The notes under the pieces were generated by a model. That model did not search any database. It had not been told where the DNA came from and saw only the letters and a program-made list of their open reading frames with translations. From Apophysomyces variabilis (Eukaryota > Mucoromycota > Mucoromycetes > Mucorales > Mucoraceae): a DNA stretch of 64,000 nucleotides. The translations under genes were made by a program, and so were the position numbers. Numbering within the stretch: the stretch's first letter is position 1; every line of letters starts with the position of its first letter. Shown in pieces: positions 25,094 through 37,300 of the stretch. Location: positions 62,001 to 126,000 of the forward strand of contig MZZL01000134.1 of NCBI GenBank assembly GCA_002749535.1. The letters run 5' to 3'.

Positions 25094-25855
25094 ATGTTTC
25101 AAACCCATGCTCACATTGCACGACGGCGCGGAACAAGCGGCACCGATAGAAGCGAGTACTTGCGTCAACTTGTTCAGGAGTACAAGGCCACGGAGGACTT
25201 GGGTAAAATATGCTTGAGGCACGACGTTTTTATGTTAATTCAAGGGATTAATAGATGCGAAGCAACAAATCCTCGCAAACCTTGCTAATTTCGCATACGA
25301 TCCCATCAATTACGATTGGTTATGGCAGCTGAACGTTGCGGAACTTTTTCTAAGTGTGTACCTTATTCTCCCTTTCAATTCTATTTGATCTAAACAAGAC
25401 TGTATAGGTGGCATAACCGAAAGCGATCCATTGCTGAAAGAGTTTGCAATGGGTGGGCTTGCGAACATTTGTTTAGGTAGGTTTATGCAGCATCTAACTT
25501 CATGGGTGCTTAACATTCAGTTTATGTATCTAGAAACCCGTCATCGGGACTACATTTTGTCTGAGCCATATTACCTTGATGCCATCATGGCATGTATCCT
25601 TGACGACTCGCTCTCCTGCACGGAGGATACTGTCATCAACGCGATGACTACTCTGATCTACCTCGTGTCACCTGAAACGCGGTCTCGTAAGTCCCCGACA
25701 AGCCACGTAGTTCAAATTCTCTAAGCTTTGGTATGCTAGTTATTCTGATTGATGAGCTAAAGACGAAGCTTCATGATATCAAAAACGATAGACGTCACGT
25801 ACGCAAAAGTACAATGGCGGATCTGTTCCTTCGAGATTATTTTAGGGATAAATAG
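25094..25855 (+). CDS. ARMC7: ARMC7 homologue (armadillo-repeat protein)
   Basis: Five exons (25094-25202, 25255-25353, 25408-25476, 25534-25686, 25740-25855), all joined in phase 1, give 181 residues, close to the roughly 198 of animal ARMC7. Family landmarks in order are [15 protein letters not shown], the stretch starting [33 protein letters not shown], and [12 protein letters not shown] before a charged C-terminus. The armadillo helices make a small adaptor surface. The animal protein has been linked to the spliceosome-associated complex with SNIP1/RBM48, which would fit the presence of other splicing genes here; this is knowledge of the family, not of this gene. The stop codon lies 2 bp from the stop of the gene on the other strand. 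Confidence 0.88.
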
Positions 25856-25857
25856 GT

Positions 25858-26535
25858 TTATTGATCCGATGTTTCGCGTGCAATTGGCCATCGACCATGT
25901 TCGACAAATTGATGTCTCATTCCTACCTGCCAACCAACCGACACCCTTTCATACAAGACGATATCCCAGTTGGCTGCATTAGGAAGATCTTTGAATTCTT
26001 GACGGACATCTTCTTGCATACGTTCGAGTAAATGCTCGATCATGGTGAGCACGTACCATTGCTGGTTCTGCTCCTGTGTTGCGTGCGGCTCATCCCAATA
26101 TGCCAAGCTAATGTGATTGGTAGCCTTGGTACGAACAGTAATACGATCATCTCTTTCACAACAGCGCTCTGCAAACTGTCGGGCAATTTGATGATAAGGC
26201 TCGGGAGCCAACACGGGCAAAAGCAAATGCGAAAATAAACGGCTCGTTGTATGCATGGGCTCTTTGCCAACCTGCGGCGGCGGAAGGGCCTGTAGAAGGC
26301 TGCAGTCCTCTTTGTTCAGGAGCATATTGCTGAGCAACTGGCAGATATCAGTAACCAACTCAGGCTCATTAGGGATCTTAAAAAAGCCTGTCATGCTGAC
26401 ATGACAGCTGTACTTGGTTGCTGTTGTTGGGTAGTAACGGTCCGCCTGCTCTTCCAGAAAACGGTCTATGCTATTACGGAATGCCGTTGATTTTGTTGGC
26501 TCCAAGTACAGGATGAATTCCCTTGCGTCGCTCAT
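25858..26535 (-). CDS. 2H phosphoesterase superfamily protein (LigT/CPDase-like)
   Basis: A single exon of 225 residues. Two HxS motifs mark the superfamily: CHVSMTGFF (His45, Ser47) and NHISLAYWDE (His141, Ser143), about 95 residues apart. The two histidines would act on 2',3'-cyclic phosphate or 2'-5' linked nucleotides. The N-terminus starts directly with the beta strand EFILYLEPT, so there is no targeting sequence and a cytosolic or nuclear role is likely. The protein is somewhat longer than bacterial LigT owing to a C-terminal extension. The exact substrate cannot be told. It converges with ARMC7 with only 2 bp between stops, so the transcripts must overlap in their 3' UTRs. Confidence 0.85.
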   Translation of the reverse strand: MSDAREFILYLEPTKSTAFRNSIDRFLEEQADRYYPTTATKYSCHVSMTGFFKIPNEPELVTDICQLLSNMLLNKEDCSLLQALPPPQVGKEPMHTTSRLFSHLLLPVLAPEPYHQIARQFAERCCERDDRITVRTKATNHISLAYWDEPHATQEQNQQWYVLTMIEHLLERMQEDVRQEFKDLPNAANWDIVLYERVSVGWQVGMRHQFVEHGRWPIARETSDQ

Positions 26536-26851
26536 AGAACAAGTTAAACGGCAACTTTGTGACTTTCTACGTGCCTCTTAAGACAGAACCGCTGGTTTCA
26601 CCAACTGGAAGAGGAATAAAAAGAGGCAACGCTTCTCTACCTTTGATGCTCACTATCCCATGCTTTCTCTCCCCAGGTTAAAGTAGGTTTCATATTCGAT
26701 GTTTGGTTTCTCTGCTTCCTCCCGTACCAATGGGATGAAATCCGGAAACAGTGATTCTTTGTTTTATGTTCGATGCTATTGTGCTGTTGTATAGACTCCT
26801 AAAGAGACGTAGATTTCCTTTCTATTTTTGTTCTGTTTTTTTTTGCTTTTC
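26536..26851. other. Spacer between 2H phosphoesterase and coactosin genes
   Basis: 5' flank of the phosphoesterase gene and 3' flank of coactosin; pyrimidine runs only. Confidence 0.6.
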
Positions 26852-27373
26852 TCAATAATTGCTAGATTGTCGATCATAGTTTGCTCCGCCAGCACGCTTC
26901 AAAGAGGTCATGATATCCTTTTCATCCAGATCATGGGTGCTCGATGCGGGAACCTCAATATGATAATTTCGTAGGATATTCTTCACGTCAGCAATTTGGA
27001 TGCTCAACTTAGCCTTTCGCATGACACCCACAGATTCTCCACACCATGGCACCAACACAAACTTGACGCGTTGAGAGTACCTGAAAGTGTAAAATGCTCA
27101 GGAAAACTTGCCTCTTTTCTTTCTTATTTGTTATTGATAAACGCAGGCTTACTCATCGTTACTCATGTTCATTCGAACATAACCCCATCCGGCCAGCTCA
27201 GGTTTCAGTTGTTGGATGAATTCGCTTAGGCCACCGGTGCCTGTGCCAGCGACTTTCAGACGATCCGGCTTGCCATTGGCGAAGTCAAAGAATGCCCAGT
27301 TAGTTTCGGTTTTATCATCTCGAACATCTTCATAAGCTTCAGTGAGGGCCGGGTCAGAGATGTTCAGGGACAT
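26852..27373 (-). CDS. Coactosin (ADF/cofilin-family actin-binding protein)
   Basis: Exons 27153-27373 and 26852-27080 join in phase 2 into 149 residues, the usual coactosin length. The protein is one ADF-H domain. It starts SDPALTEAYEDVRDDKTETNWAFF, continues with the central sheet (GWGYVRMN, then RVKFVLVPWCGESVGVMRKAKLS), and ends with the long helix and tail DIMTSLKRAGGANYDRQSSNY. Coactosin binds F-actin and slows capping and disassembly without severing. The conserved KAGGANY-like tail distinguishes it from cofilin. The start at 27373 is preferred over an in-frame upstream alternative codon because it matches the family N-terminus. Confidence 0.94.
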
Positions 27374-27894
27374 GATGAAGAAAGAGAGAACAAGGATGTA
27401 CGGGTTGTCGTTGCTAGCTTTTGCAGGGCAATTTGCGCCGCCTGAAACTATTTTTGCGCTACCCAATAAAACACGTTTGCGCTTTTTCTGAATGGATCCT
27501 GCGTTCTCTGAGATTTTGCACGAAGTATTTTCATTCCATAGCGTAATGGAAACTCATCCTCTCGAGTCTATAGGGGGCTCATCTTTACTAGTCCATTTGC
27601 AAAAAATAGAATGTACAGATTACTTAGCGTTCTAGTCCGTAGATGTAAGTAAATGTTAAAATTCATTAATTCAATATAAACTTCCGTGGTGTACAACACT
27701 GAAATACATGCTTTTGGCCACTATTCGTAATTCAAACCAAAGATTCAATTAGAATGTCAAGACGGAATCATCATGAATGGGTTCATAATCAGCTGTTTGA
27801 TGATATTATCCCACTGCTAATTGTTTACTGATATAGGTGCAAGCGTAAGTATTGACCAAAGCTTCCGATAAAATTAACTTTGAGATCTACTTTC
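27374..27894. other. A+T-rich spacer upstream of coactosin
   Basis: Nothing recognised beyond the presumed promoter of coactosin. Confidence 0.5.
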
Positions 27895-28372
27895 AATAAA
27901 TCACATCCACAGACACGAAAGCGGCACCCGTATCTTTTTCCAACAACGGAAAAAATGCCATTGGTTTTGCTCGGAGTGATTATTCTGAAGGAAAAGGGCA
28001 CGCTTCAAACAAGGGGAAATGATCGGCAACAGTTAACGAATTATGGAATCTACTTAAAAGAAGAGAGCGACGTGATGGGCTGCTCGCTGTGGCTATAGAT
28101 ATATTGTATACTTTCCAGGTTGGAGCATCTTTTACATGTTCGTATTTATGGAGCGATATATCCAGGTTTGTCATGCATGTATGAGAAGAGATTTGAGCAA
28201 GATCATTATAGCCGATGGTATTTCACACGGTATATCTGTATGCAAAAACTGTCATATACTGTGGCAAAGAAATGTCAACTCGGGGAAATTGATGTATCAC
28301 ATCGCTGACTCGGTGTGGTCGGGGCTTGGACGCCCTGCAGAATTTCATAGAACACAATACTGTATTTCTTAA
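27895..28372 (+). pseudogene. Fanzor/TnpB-like nuclease relic A (C-terminal part)
   Basis: Three consecutive pieces in the right order, but in different frames, match the C-terminal end of a TnpB-type nuclease. A block MPLVLLG (27954-27974) resembles the RuvC-II strand. From 28026 the frame reads TVNELWNLLKRRERRDGLLA followed by VAIDILYTFQV, the helix and strand leading to RuvC-III with its acidic residue. From 28160 the zinc ribbon appears as CHACMRRD and CKNCHILWQRNVNSGKLMYH, ending GLGRPAEF. The CxxC...CxxC pair with W-x-R-[DN]-V-N is the hallmark of the family. The N-terminal half and RuvC-I are missing and the frame is broken, so the copy is dead. Frames change at about 28100-28130. Confidence 0.
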
Positions 28373-31300
28373 AATTGCCACTAAGAATGTGGCTTCCTGT
28401 TACCTTATGGTAGCAGCGATTCGGATAGACACGTCTGGGATGGTAAGTTCAATACTTTCTGATTACTTTTTCTGACGACTTGTCTTTCCGCCATTCCTAA
28501 GTTTCTTCTGTATATACCATCTGAGTAAGTAAAAACCCATTATCCTAGGTAAGCAATATTCTCACAATCCCCTTATCCATATCGTTGCCAACCGCTGCAA
28601 ACATTTTATTTATCTCAACGCAGATAATTTGGTAAATAAAGCAAATCGTTATACAACAAACAGTAGTTGGTTGGTCTAAAGAAGAATGGGACAAACAGTG
28701 CTCAGATTCTGGCTGGCAGGGAGTAAGTTGTCCAATTAGACGGCGAGCTCTGAGGAAATCCATAGTCAGTTCATTGACCGCTCTACGGGTTAATAAAACT
28801 GGATGGGAATCTATCTTGCGCTTCCATAGAGAATATATGTATATTTATTGCTTGATTATGAGAAAATTATAATAACAACAAATAGAGAATTGACAAAGGA
28901 AACACTTTCAGAGATTCTATGGATTGTTACAGAATAGAATCATAGTTGTTTGCTGGTTGAGGTATCAACTGTATTTTCTCATCTCGAAAAGAGCATAGAA
29001 AACGGCTTTGCAAGAATGCTTTGCAATTCTAATGCACAATTTCTTGACCCCGGGTGAACAGCACGCCAGGTACATAGTATAGGACCGTCTATCCGCATCA
29101 GCTAACCGTGCAGTTGTCTGGTACGGATAGATGGTTGCCTATTTTCTACTTTGGATGGGAGCTGAGCTAAACAGCCATGTCGCAAATTATGGTGCCAATA
29201 TAAAGTATCTCCCAAAGATTATTTTGCAAACTACGGAAATCGAAGTCGCAGGCCTTTGGAAATGAAATTTATATATGCATCTTGCATTCACTTGGCTGGG
29301 AGATGGGTGTGGCATCGTCAGTTTTATGACAGGTATGTAAAAGTGGTCAATTCGAACTCATAACACGACAATTGATGTAATTTGTTAGCCTCAAGCCCAG
29401 TTTCCAAAATGCGCCAACTGAATTTGCTAGATGCGACTTTAATTTTTAAAAATAAAGTACATGGCCTCTCTCGCCAGAACGTATGCAATTGAATTAAAGC
29501 ATGCTAACCCTTGCTTACTATCCTTACAGTGAGAAAAGAAGTGTGTTTCTGCCGCAGATATGTAAAATCCTACGATTTTTGGCTAGTTTCTCACGCGTCA
29601 AGTCAATATCCACGTACGATGACTTAAATCATTGAGCGCCTACTCTCATTGAGATAATATTATTAAGTATGTGCTGACAAGATGGCTAAGTTGAGGGGAA
29701 GTCAACCATTGCGGCACTAAATAAGAGCCACAGAATAAACAGGAAAAAAAATAATTCGGTTGTATGTTGGGTCTTTCAGCTATGGCCAAGCTGAGTGAAT
29801 CATGTTGGACCGAGCCCAACGTGCAGATGCGCTATTTACGTAAGTCTATAATAGGAAGAGTCTAAGCCTTACTAAACAAATGGCGTTGGTCATACACAGC
29901 GGAGCCACCAAAAGTCGTAGGTAGGGAAGAGAATACGTCTTCGCGGCTTTTACCTGTTCGATTTGATAAAAAGGGAATGACCTCTTATTTTTTCCATATA
30001 TGGTCATTTCTTTTAAGCTTACCGTCTCCGACCGTACAGACTTCGGTTAAGCCGCTGTAATATAGTTAACACACGCTGAGCCTCATTTCCACTGATCTGA
30101 CTATAAAATGGCAAGCAGATTGTCATCTGGCGCCTATCCTCACCATTTATACGATATTATATGCACTTTATATCTTTTAGCCTTCGGTTGCTACCCTTTT
30201 ATTTCGCTCTAAGCGATGCTTTTCCTGTGGCAAGTCCTGGTTCTGATGGTCTGGCCCGCCTTCCTCTCCAAGGGATCCGCCACAACCGTTTCCAGAATAA
30301 TGGCTTGTCTCAACCTGCTAACTACGGGGAGACGTCTCCCAAATCTTCCTCGGGAACCACTGTTATTTATGACACGGATATAGTTGAAATCGGTATCCCT
30401 ATATCGGTTGGAACGCCAGGCCAAGACTTTTTTGTTGTCTTTGATACCGGTAGTTCCGATACATGGCTTCCTTCAACCAAGTGTACTGCAAAAGACGGAT
30501 GTGGTGGTAGTATCAGGCCCTATGATGCATCCAAGTCATCTACATATCAGCCCAGCAACCTCATATTCAACATTACTTATGGCAGTGGAAGCAACTTGGG
30601 AAACTACTTTTACGACAAGATCTCCGTTGCTAACCTTACCTTGCCTCATCAAACATTGGCAGCCGCAAACGCAGTCGTCGGCAGTTTGGCTAATCAAACC
30701 GGGAAGCCTCCACTCGATGGAATCTTTGGCGCCGGCTTTCCCACTAATACAGCCATGCTGCAGCAATACGATGATAAAACTTACCTACCTGTGCCGATTG
30801 CTCTTTACGAGCATAAACTGATCCGTGAACCCATCTTCTCCGTGTACATCGATAGCGCGAAGGAGGATATATGGTCAGGTGAAATCGTATTTGGCGGGGT
30901 AGACTACTCTAAGGTGAAGGGCAATATGAGCTATACCGATTTGGTTACTGTTTGTCAGATATACGGCTGCAACAAGGAGAAGGACAGCAAAAGCGAGAAG
31001 GACGTTTACATTGAATGGAGTATCCAGATACAAAAGCTGGAGGTAGAAGGAGCATCGCACTCCGCCATCCTATCCAACTTTTCTTCTACTCCCTTACTTA
31101 TTGACACTGGCACCAGCGACATTTACTTTCAAAAGGAACAAGCTGATGAGCTTGTCCGTGCCATTGCATCCGATGCGACATTTGAAAATGGAAGATACAA
31201 AGTCAGCTGTTCCTATCTAGAATCTCCTGGTAACATCAAACTTTACTTCAAGTCCTCCACAGCCAAAGAAAATATTGTCTCTCTCCAGATTCCTATCAAG

Positions 31301-34300
31301 GAGTTGGTGCTCAAGGAGAATGATACTACTTGTCGTCTTATTGTCTACCAGCAAGCCGACCGAGAAGCGATTTTGGGCAACCGTATCCTTCGTCATTTTG
31401 TTACTGCATTTGACTTTGGCAACCATCGCATCGGATTTGGAAACGTTGTTTCCAAATGATTCATACGCAGCTTAGACAGATTCCACCGAAATATTTGCCC
31501 AATGTAACAACAACACTATTAAATAAAAACTCAGTGCTTTTTCATTTTTTTTAACGTTTCACCAGTTGTTCCATCTAAGTTTAGCGACTCCTCGCTCTGC
31601 ATACACTGCGCCTTTCATTAAAGATGTTCGGTATCGATAGAAACTTTGAGTCTGATGGCAACGACATACTCATGTGGAAAGAGACCATAGGTGAATACTG
31701 CGCCAGTTCCTAGGACTCTAGTATAGACATCTGAGCATTTGAACCATTGCATGTCTATAAATTCCATATCATAACCAATGCAAATAAGCGACAGTCAATT
31801 CCAGCAAATAAAACACTAACTATGGTTAAATGTAAAGGTACTATTGGGGATTTGACTGTGATAAGTTAAGGAGGTTATGATATCCTTATACTGTTTATTG
31901 AACAATTTTTTACGCTACTCTAAATAAATTTTGCGTCCATGCAAGGATCAAGTTTGCGCTAAAAGGGATATAAATATGCGTCATTAGTAGATGGATTATG
32001 CGGAAAATATATTTTACTTACCTCAACTTGATCCTTCCGTGGACACAAAATTCATTCGAGCAGCGTAAAAGAATGTTCATGGTTAGTAAATGGAAGGCTA
32101 GCTTGACATCTTTTTTGCTTACCCCCGAAGGGTAATCCTATCCAAAGGTAGGGGCCGGTCCGCACCTGTATCAGCGGGGGCGGCGAGAGAGAGACACGGC
32201 TTCCATGAGCGACCGGTTGAAGGTAACGTACTGCAGAGGACTTGAAGCGATGCAACACCTGGCGAGGACTTGGAAGCAGAAGATAATGAATGACACTGAG
32301 CATAAACAGACAACATTTCTTTTCCACTTACCGAGTGGAGTGCAGGGAGCTTACTTACACAACCAAAGTGGTTCGGGACAGAGGTCATGCAGGCTAAAGG
32401 GTACAGAAGAGGAATATCAGTCATTCTGCACATATGATCAATGCGAAGTACATACCGGGAATGTTTTGGATAACAGAGCCAAAGAATTGAAAAGGTGTTG
32501 TCCCTTCGCTTTTAAATAGTACGTGATTACTGAAACCAAAAGTCACAGTCATGGATAAGAAAATCGATGGATGTCTTATGGATGACAACAATTCAGAGAT
32601 AAGACAACAATTCTCCCAAGAGTAAAAACGGACTCAGTCTGACAGAAACTATGGAACAGAATGGAACATCTGTAGAGGAAATAAACCCTCTTCGTTCGTT
32701 TCTGTACGTCATTGATAATATCATATCCGTTTCTGTCAGTTATGGCATCAGAAGCTGTCTGGGCAATGGTATCCAGTTCCCGGTTCTGTTCAATTGTATT
32801 GTCTTTACATTCCACTTTTTTTCCCCTGAATATAGCTATGTTCTCCTTTTCTTCTATTATATCTTATAGTTTGTCTATTACGCAATTACAAAAGATTGGA
32901 TTGCCACGGAATGAACGCTTAGTATCTTGTCATAGGTAATGTACCCATCCATACACCAGTCAAGGTTAAGCAGTTGGCCGAAGAAAGAGGATACAAATGT
33001 CTCTATTTTCCTCTCTACTCTCCCTTTTTCAACCCAATAAAAGAGTTTTGGGCCAAAGTGAAAGCTGGGGTAAGAAGGGAGCTCTTACGAGTTGACGATA
33101 ACCGTCAAGAGCGTATTGTTCAAGCAGCGCGAAAAGTAAAACGCTCAGACTATTAAGGATGCATCAGACACGCTGAGAGCTTTTGCGTTGGATGCAAAAA
33201 ATAGAGAACCACTTCTTAAATAAACTCGTCTTGCTGTGGTTTGAAATAAACTATCTTAGTAAATAGTGAACATAGACGCGACTGTACGCAAATAAGGGTA
33301 GTCTGACCGCAACTATTTCATCTAATCATGCAAAAGTATTCTTTGGATTCCGCAAAAACTTGAATCCCAGTCCGCAAATAAAAAAGTTAGAAACACGCAG
33401 ACATATAGGAAAAACACAGTAAATGTACTACTAGTCCTTCTGCACTCGCTTCGCTCCTTCCGTTACAGCCGCGTGCGGCTGCAGTAAATGAATTTGTGAC
33501 CATTTTTAACATATGCTTACGTTGATGTAAGATATTGCTAAAAATGAAGTCTTCGTTTTAATGCAAGATATTCAAGAGGTGTACCTAAGTGACTGATATG
33601 ATATGGTGTTGGGCAATAAAGATGCACCATGTAAGATAAATGGTCTAAAACGCGGAAAACAATCTGGAGACATAAGAACGCAAATAAGCCAGTATCGTTT
33701 GTGGGCAACAATTTCAGATAGGCAAAAAAAGAGCAGAATGAATGTTTGAAGCCTAAGTACCTGCCTCGTATAACATAGCTTATGGACCTTGATCTTACGT
33801 TGAAAAATTACAGAGCGAATGACAAAGTTAGCATAGGAATGGTTACTTCTGTTGGCAATAGAATATGTAACAAACAGAGATAAATTGACAGTGTTCACTA
33901 AAAGTTCATGTCTACAGGAACAAAGCAAAGTCCTCCATATATTGATCCTATCATTGAGCATTTTCCTCCTATAAAAAACGGGTGGAGGTCAATCAGACAA
34001 TATATTCAACTACTCGCTGCACTTTGGAAAACACGACCCTTCTCAATACTGCTGAAATTTTTACATGAATGCCTATTTAATGATCTTCTTAATATTCTTC
34101 CACCCACTTATTGCAGCTCAACTTTCTTCACCCACACATCAAGATTGCACCCCCCCCACCAAATTGCTACTGAGAGCAACTCGACTCTTTGAGCCTTGTT
34201 GGAAAGCGCCACATAACATCTAAGACAAATCTATTCCTCTAATTTATTGCTGGACGTACTCTTTTCTCCTAAATAAAGACTTCTATATATATCAACTGAA

Positions 34301-37300
34301 GAGTACGACAGTCGAACCAGCTTGCACAAAACTGGTTGTAGTACCGGCAAAACGTTTTTGCGCGCAAAAATTACTCGAAAATACAGTATACTTATAGAGA
34401 GAAGCGAGATAGAGAGATTACTATGAGATATTGGCAATTGTGAGAAAACCTTAGCAAATCAATTTGACCCAGGAACCTTGAGGAAGCAATTTGGCTCTCA
34501 GGAAGCGAAGGGGTAGCTGAAGAAGCAGCAGGATACAGAATCACAAGAAGAGGATTAATATGCAAACTTCTCTAACAGCAACTATTGCTGACACCTGAAT
34601 CACTTGTAAAACTAATTTTCTTACGCCTCATATTAGAGGCAGAGATAGCCATTGGCAAAATAACCTGTCAGATAGTCTGATCGTCTTTGGCTTACTTTAT
34701 GTCGTTTTGCCTGTTAATTATCGAGCAAAGAGCAAGTGAGTGGATGCATTAAAAGTTTAGGTGGATATATCCAAAAGTTTCAACGCTACATGATAACGTA
34801 TAGGAAGTGGGATAATCTGATGAGCTAAACAGATTGATATCAGTATTGAACCCTCCAGCGAATGATTGGATAACAGATGGTATCCCATATATGAAGACTG
34901 CTGACAGATATCATTATCACCTCTTCATATTTCCCCAATTCCAACATCGATAACCATAAAAAGCTTAAAAATCTACATAAAAGGAAGATGATGACTTCCA
35001 GCCGTCTATTGGCATTCAACATAAAACACGTTTAGGTAGCATTAATGCTTTTATGACCGTGGCATATAAGTAGCTAAATGGTGATCTGATCAAAGTTGGC
35101 AACACTGCCAAAAAAAAACAAAGGAAAACGAAAATGATCGATTTACTCCATGTTACACAGAAGGATGCTGATGAAGCGGAGAGCTCATCTCGCAAACACA
35201 CCTAAAGAATTCCTGAAGCAGGCACTTAACTTTTTCCCACGCTTCCTGGATCTTGCGCACAAGCTGTCGAAGGTCCATCATCCGTAAAGAAGTTGAAGGT
35301 TCTGTTCGAGGCTCAAAAAGCATATGAAAAAAGAAGCACAAAATAATCGGAGAGGCACAAGCAAATTGTGCCAGGATCCTACCACAAAAAGGAAACCTCC
35401 GAAAACCTTCAAGCAAACGCGAGTTATCAAAGCCTCGCTGTCAAACATCTGTCGGAGCACAAGCTTTATCGTAAATGTCAGAGAATGCATAAAGCATGTG
35501 CGAGACGTGACATATGTTAGGTCTCTCTTTGCCAATTTTACTTCGTAAAGCTACTTCCCGAATCAAAAGAGATTCCGCCGATAACCCATCAACTATGCTA
35601 GACACTTTTTGCATTACTCGCAGGCGGAGCACATAATGCCGATGAAAGTCTTAAAATCACGTTTGCCACTTTCCAGGAGACCCTTGATAATTATCAAGAA
35701 AGCAAGTTCAACTCGAAAGGATTCATGACAGTGATCTCAAGTGCGGCCAAAGAACACGAAGAGGCGATTCGCAATCATTTTGCGCAAACTGTAGGAAAAA
35801 GACGACACAGTACCTGTTGATTTGCATGTCCGACAAGAATGATGAAGCCTTCTGAGAGTCGTCCACAGTGAAATATTCTTACACTATGGCGGTACACATT
35901 TACAACATAATATGTGGCGTCGATTGTCAGTGGCCTACATCAATTGAGAAAAATCAAGAGATTACTGACATATCCGAATCACTCGTCAAATTGGTTCTCT
36001 CTACCCTTAGTGTAACCTCCATGGATGACAACATTTTGAGTAGCAAACTTCATTTGTCTTTACCCTGATTATTTCGAGTCAGAGCGATTTGAGCAGAAAA
36101 TTGCCATTACTGAAGGCAAACTGCGAAAACAGGTTTCTATCGCATACGTCCACCGGATGGTGGAACAAGTAACTTAGCTTTGCCCTATCTTAAATTCCAA
36201 TATACTGATTCTTCTCCGTTTTTGGCCTGGTTAGCACGAACCCTCTGTCTAAACGACTGTGATATGTATCAAATACGCGATCAGGGAACGATCTTTGCTT
36301 CAGCTTCCCAAAAAGGTTTAAACCACTCCTTGAAGGTGAAATGGCTAGTCTTAAAGCTTTCATCAAAGAAACAAGTGAAGCCCTTGAAAGCAATACGTTG
36401 GCTCTGGGAAAATATCTGATTCGAAAGGAATCCGGAAGTATACAATGCTGCCTGTTTATAGTGCGACACATTACTATTGATAATAAGCATTCGCACATCT
36501 TTTGTTTCAAGCCGGTACACAAGATCATTAGACGCCCCTAAAATCTTTAAAAACACGGCATGAATAATTTGATTTGTTAGACATGGCCAAGATCGGTTCT
36601 CCAGCCTATGAAAGCCTAGAAAATGCAAAGATTATATTTTGGTAAGTCAATGGCATGCTATACGTTAAATTACTGAAGTGGGTTGAAGGTACGTCATCAG
36701 CACCGACCTATTGGAAGTGGAGTTCTTATCCAAGAAGCACAAAGAGCCATTTGATTCTAATAAGAACCTCTTACTCCGGGCCAATCTGAGGGCAAGGAAT
36801 ACAAATACAGTGATTTGACGTGTCGATCCATGAGTCTCAAGTGTGTTTGTAGCTGCGGATGGCAATCCTTCCTCACAGCACCAAGTTCGCACGAACCATA
36901 CTACCGAGTATTACTCCATCTGTAGCTACAATGGTGCAAACCAGAGGCGGAAACAGTTTATGGATGCCGAGCCTGAAGCCAAAACGTTGATTGACAATAT
37001 GTCTCTTAGAACAGCCTACCTACAGAAGCTCACTGACTCTATGAAGTATATTATGCAGCATTATGAAACAATTATAGAATTTTGTAGCAGAGATCTGAGG
37101 TAGGATTGTCGTTATATTACCTATTATATAACGACACTGTTGGTACAGAAAACTTAAAATTTAAAATCATATGTCGGTAAAAAGAAAAAGAACAAACCGA
37201 GATAGATAAAAGGTTATTACCTAATAGCAAGAAATGCAGCATCGATAGTTCTTAGAATGAGAAAAAGCAGAATGAAAACAAATGGGTAGCTGATTGCCCC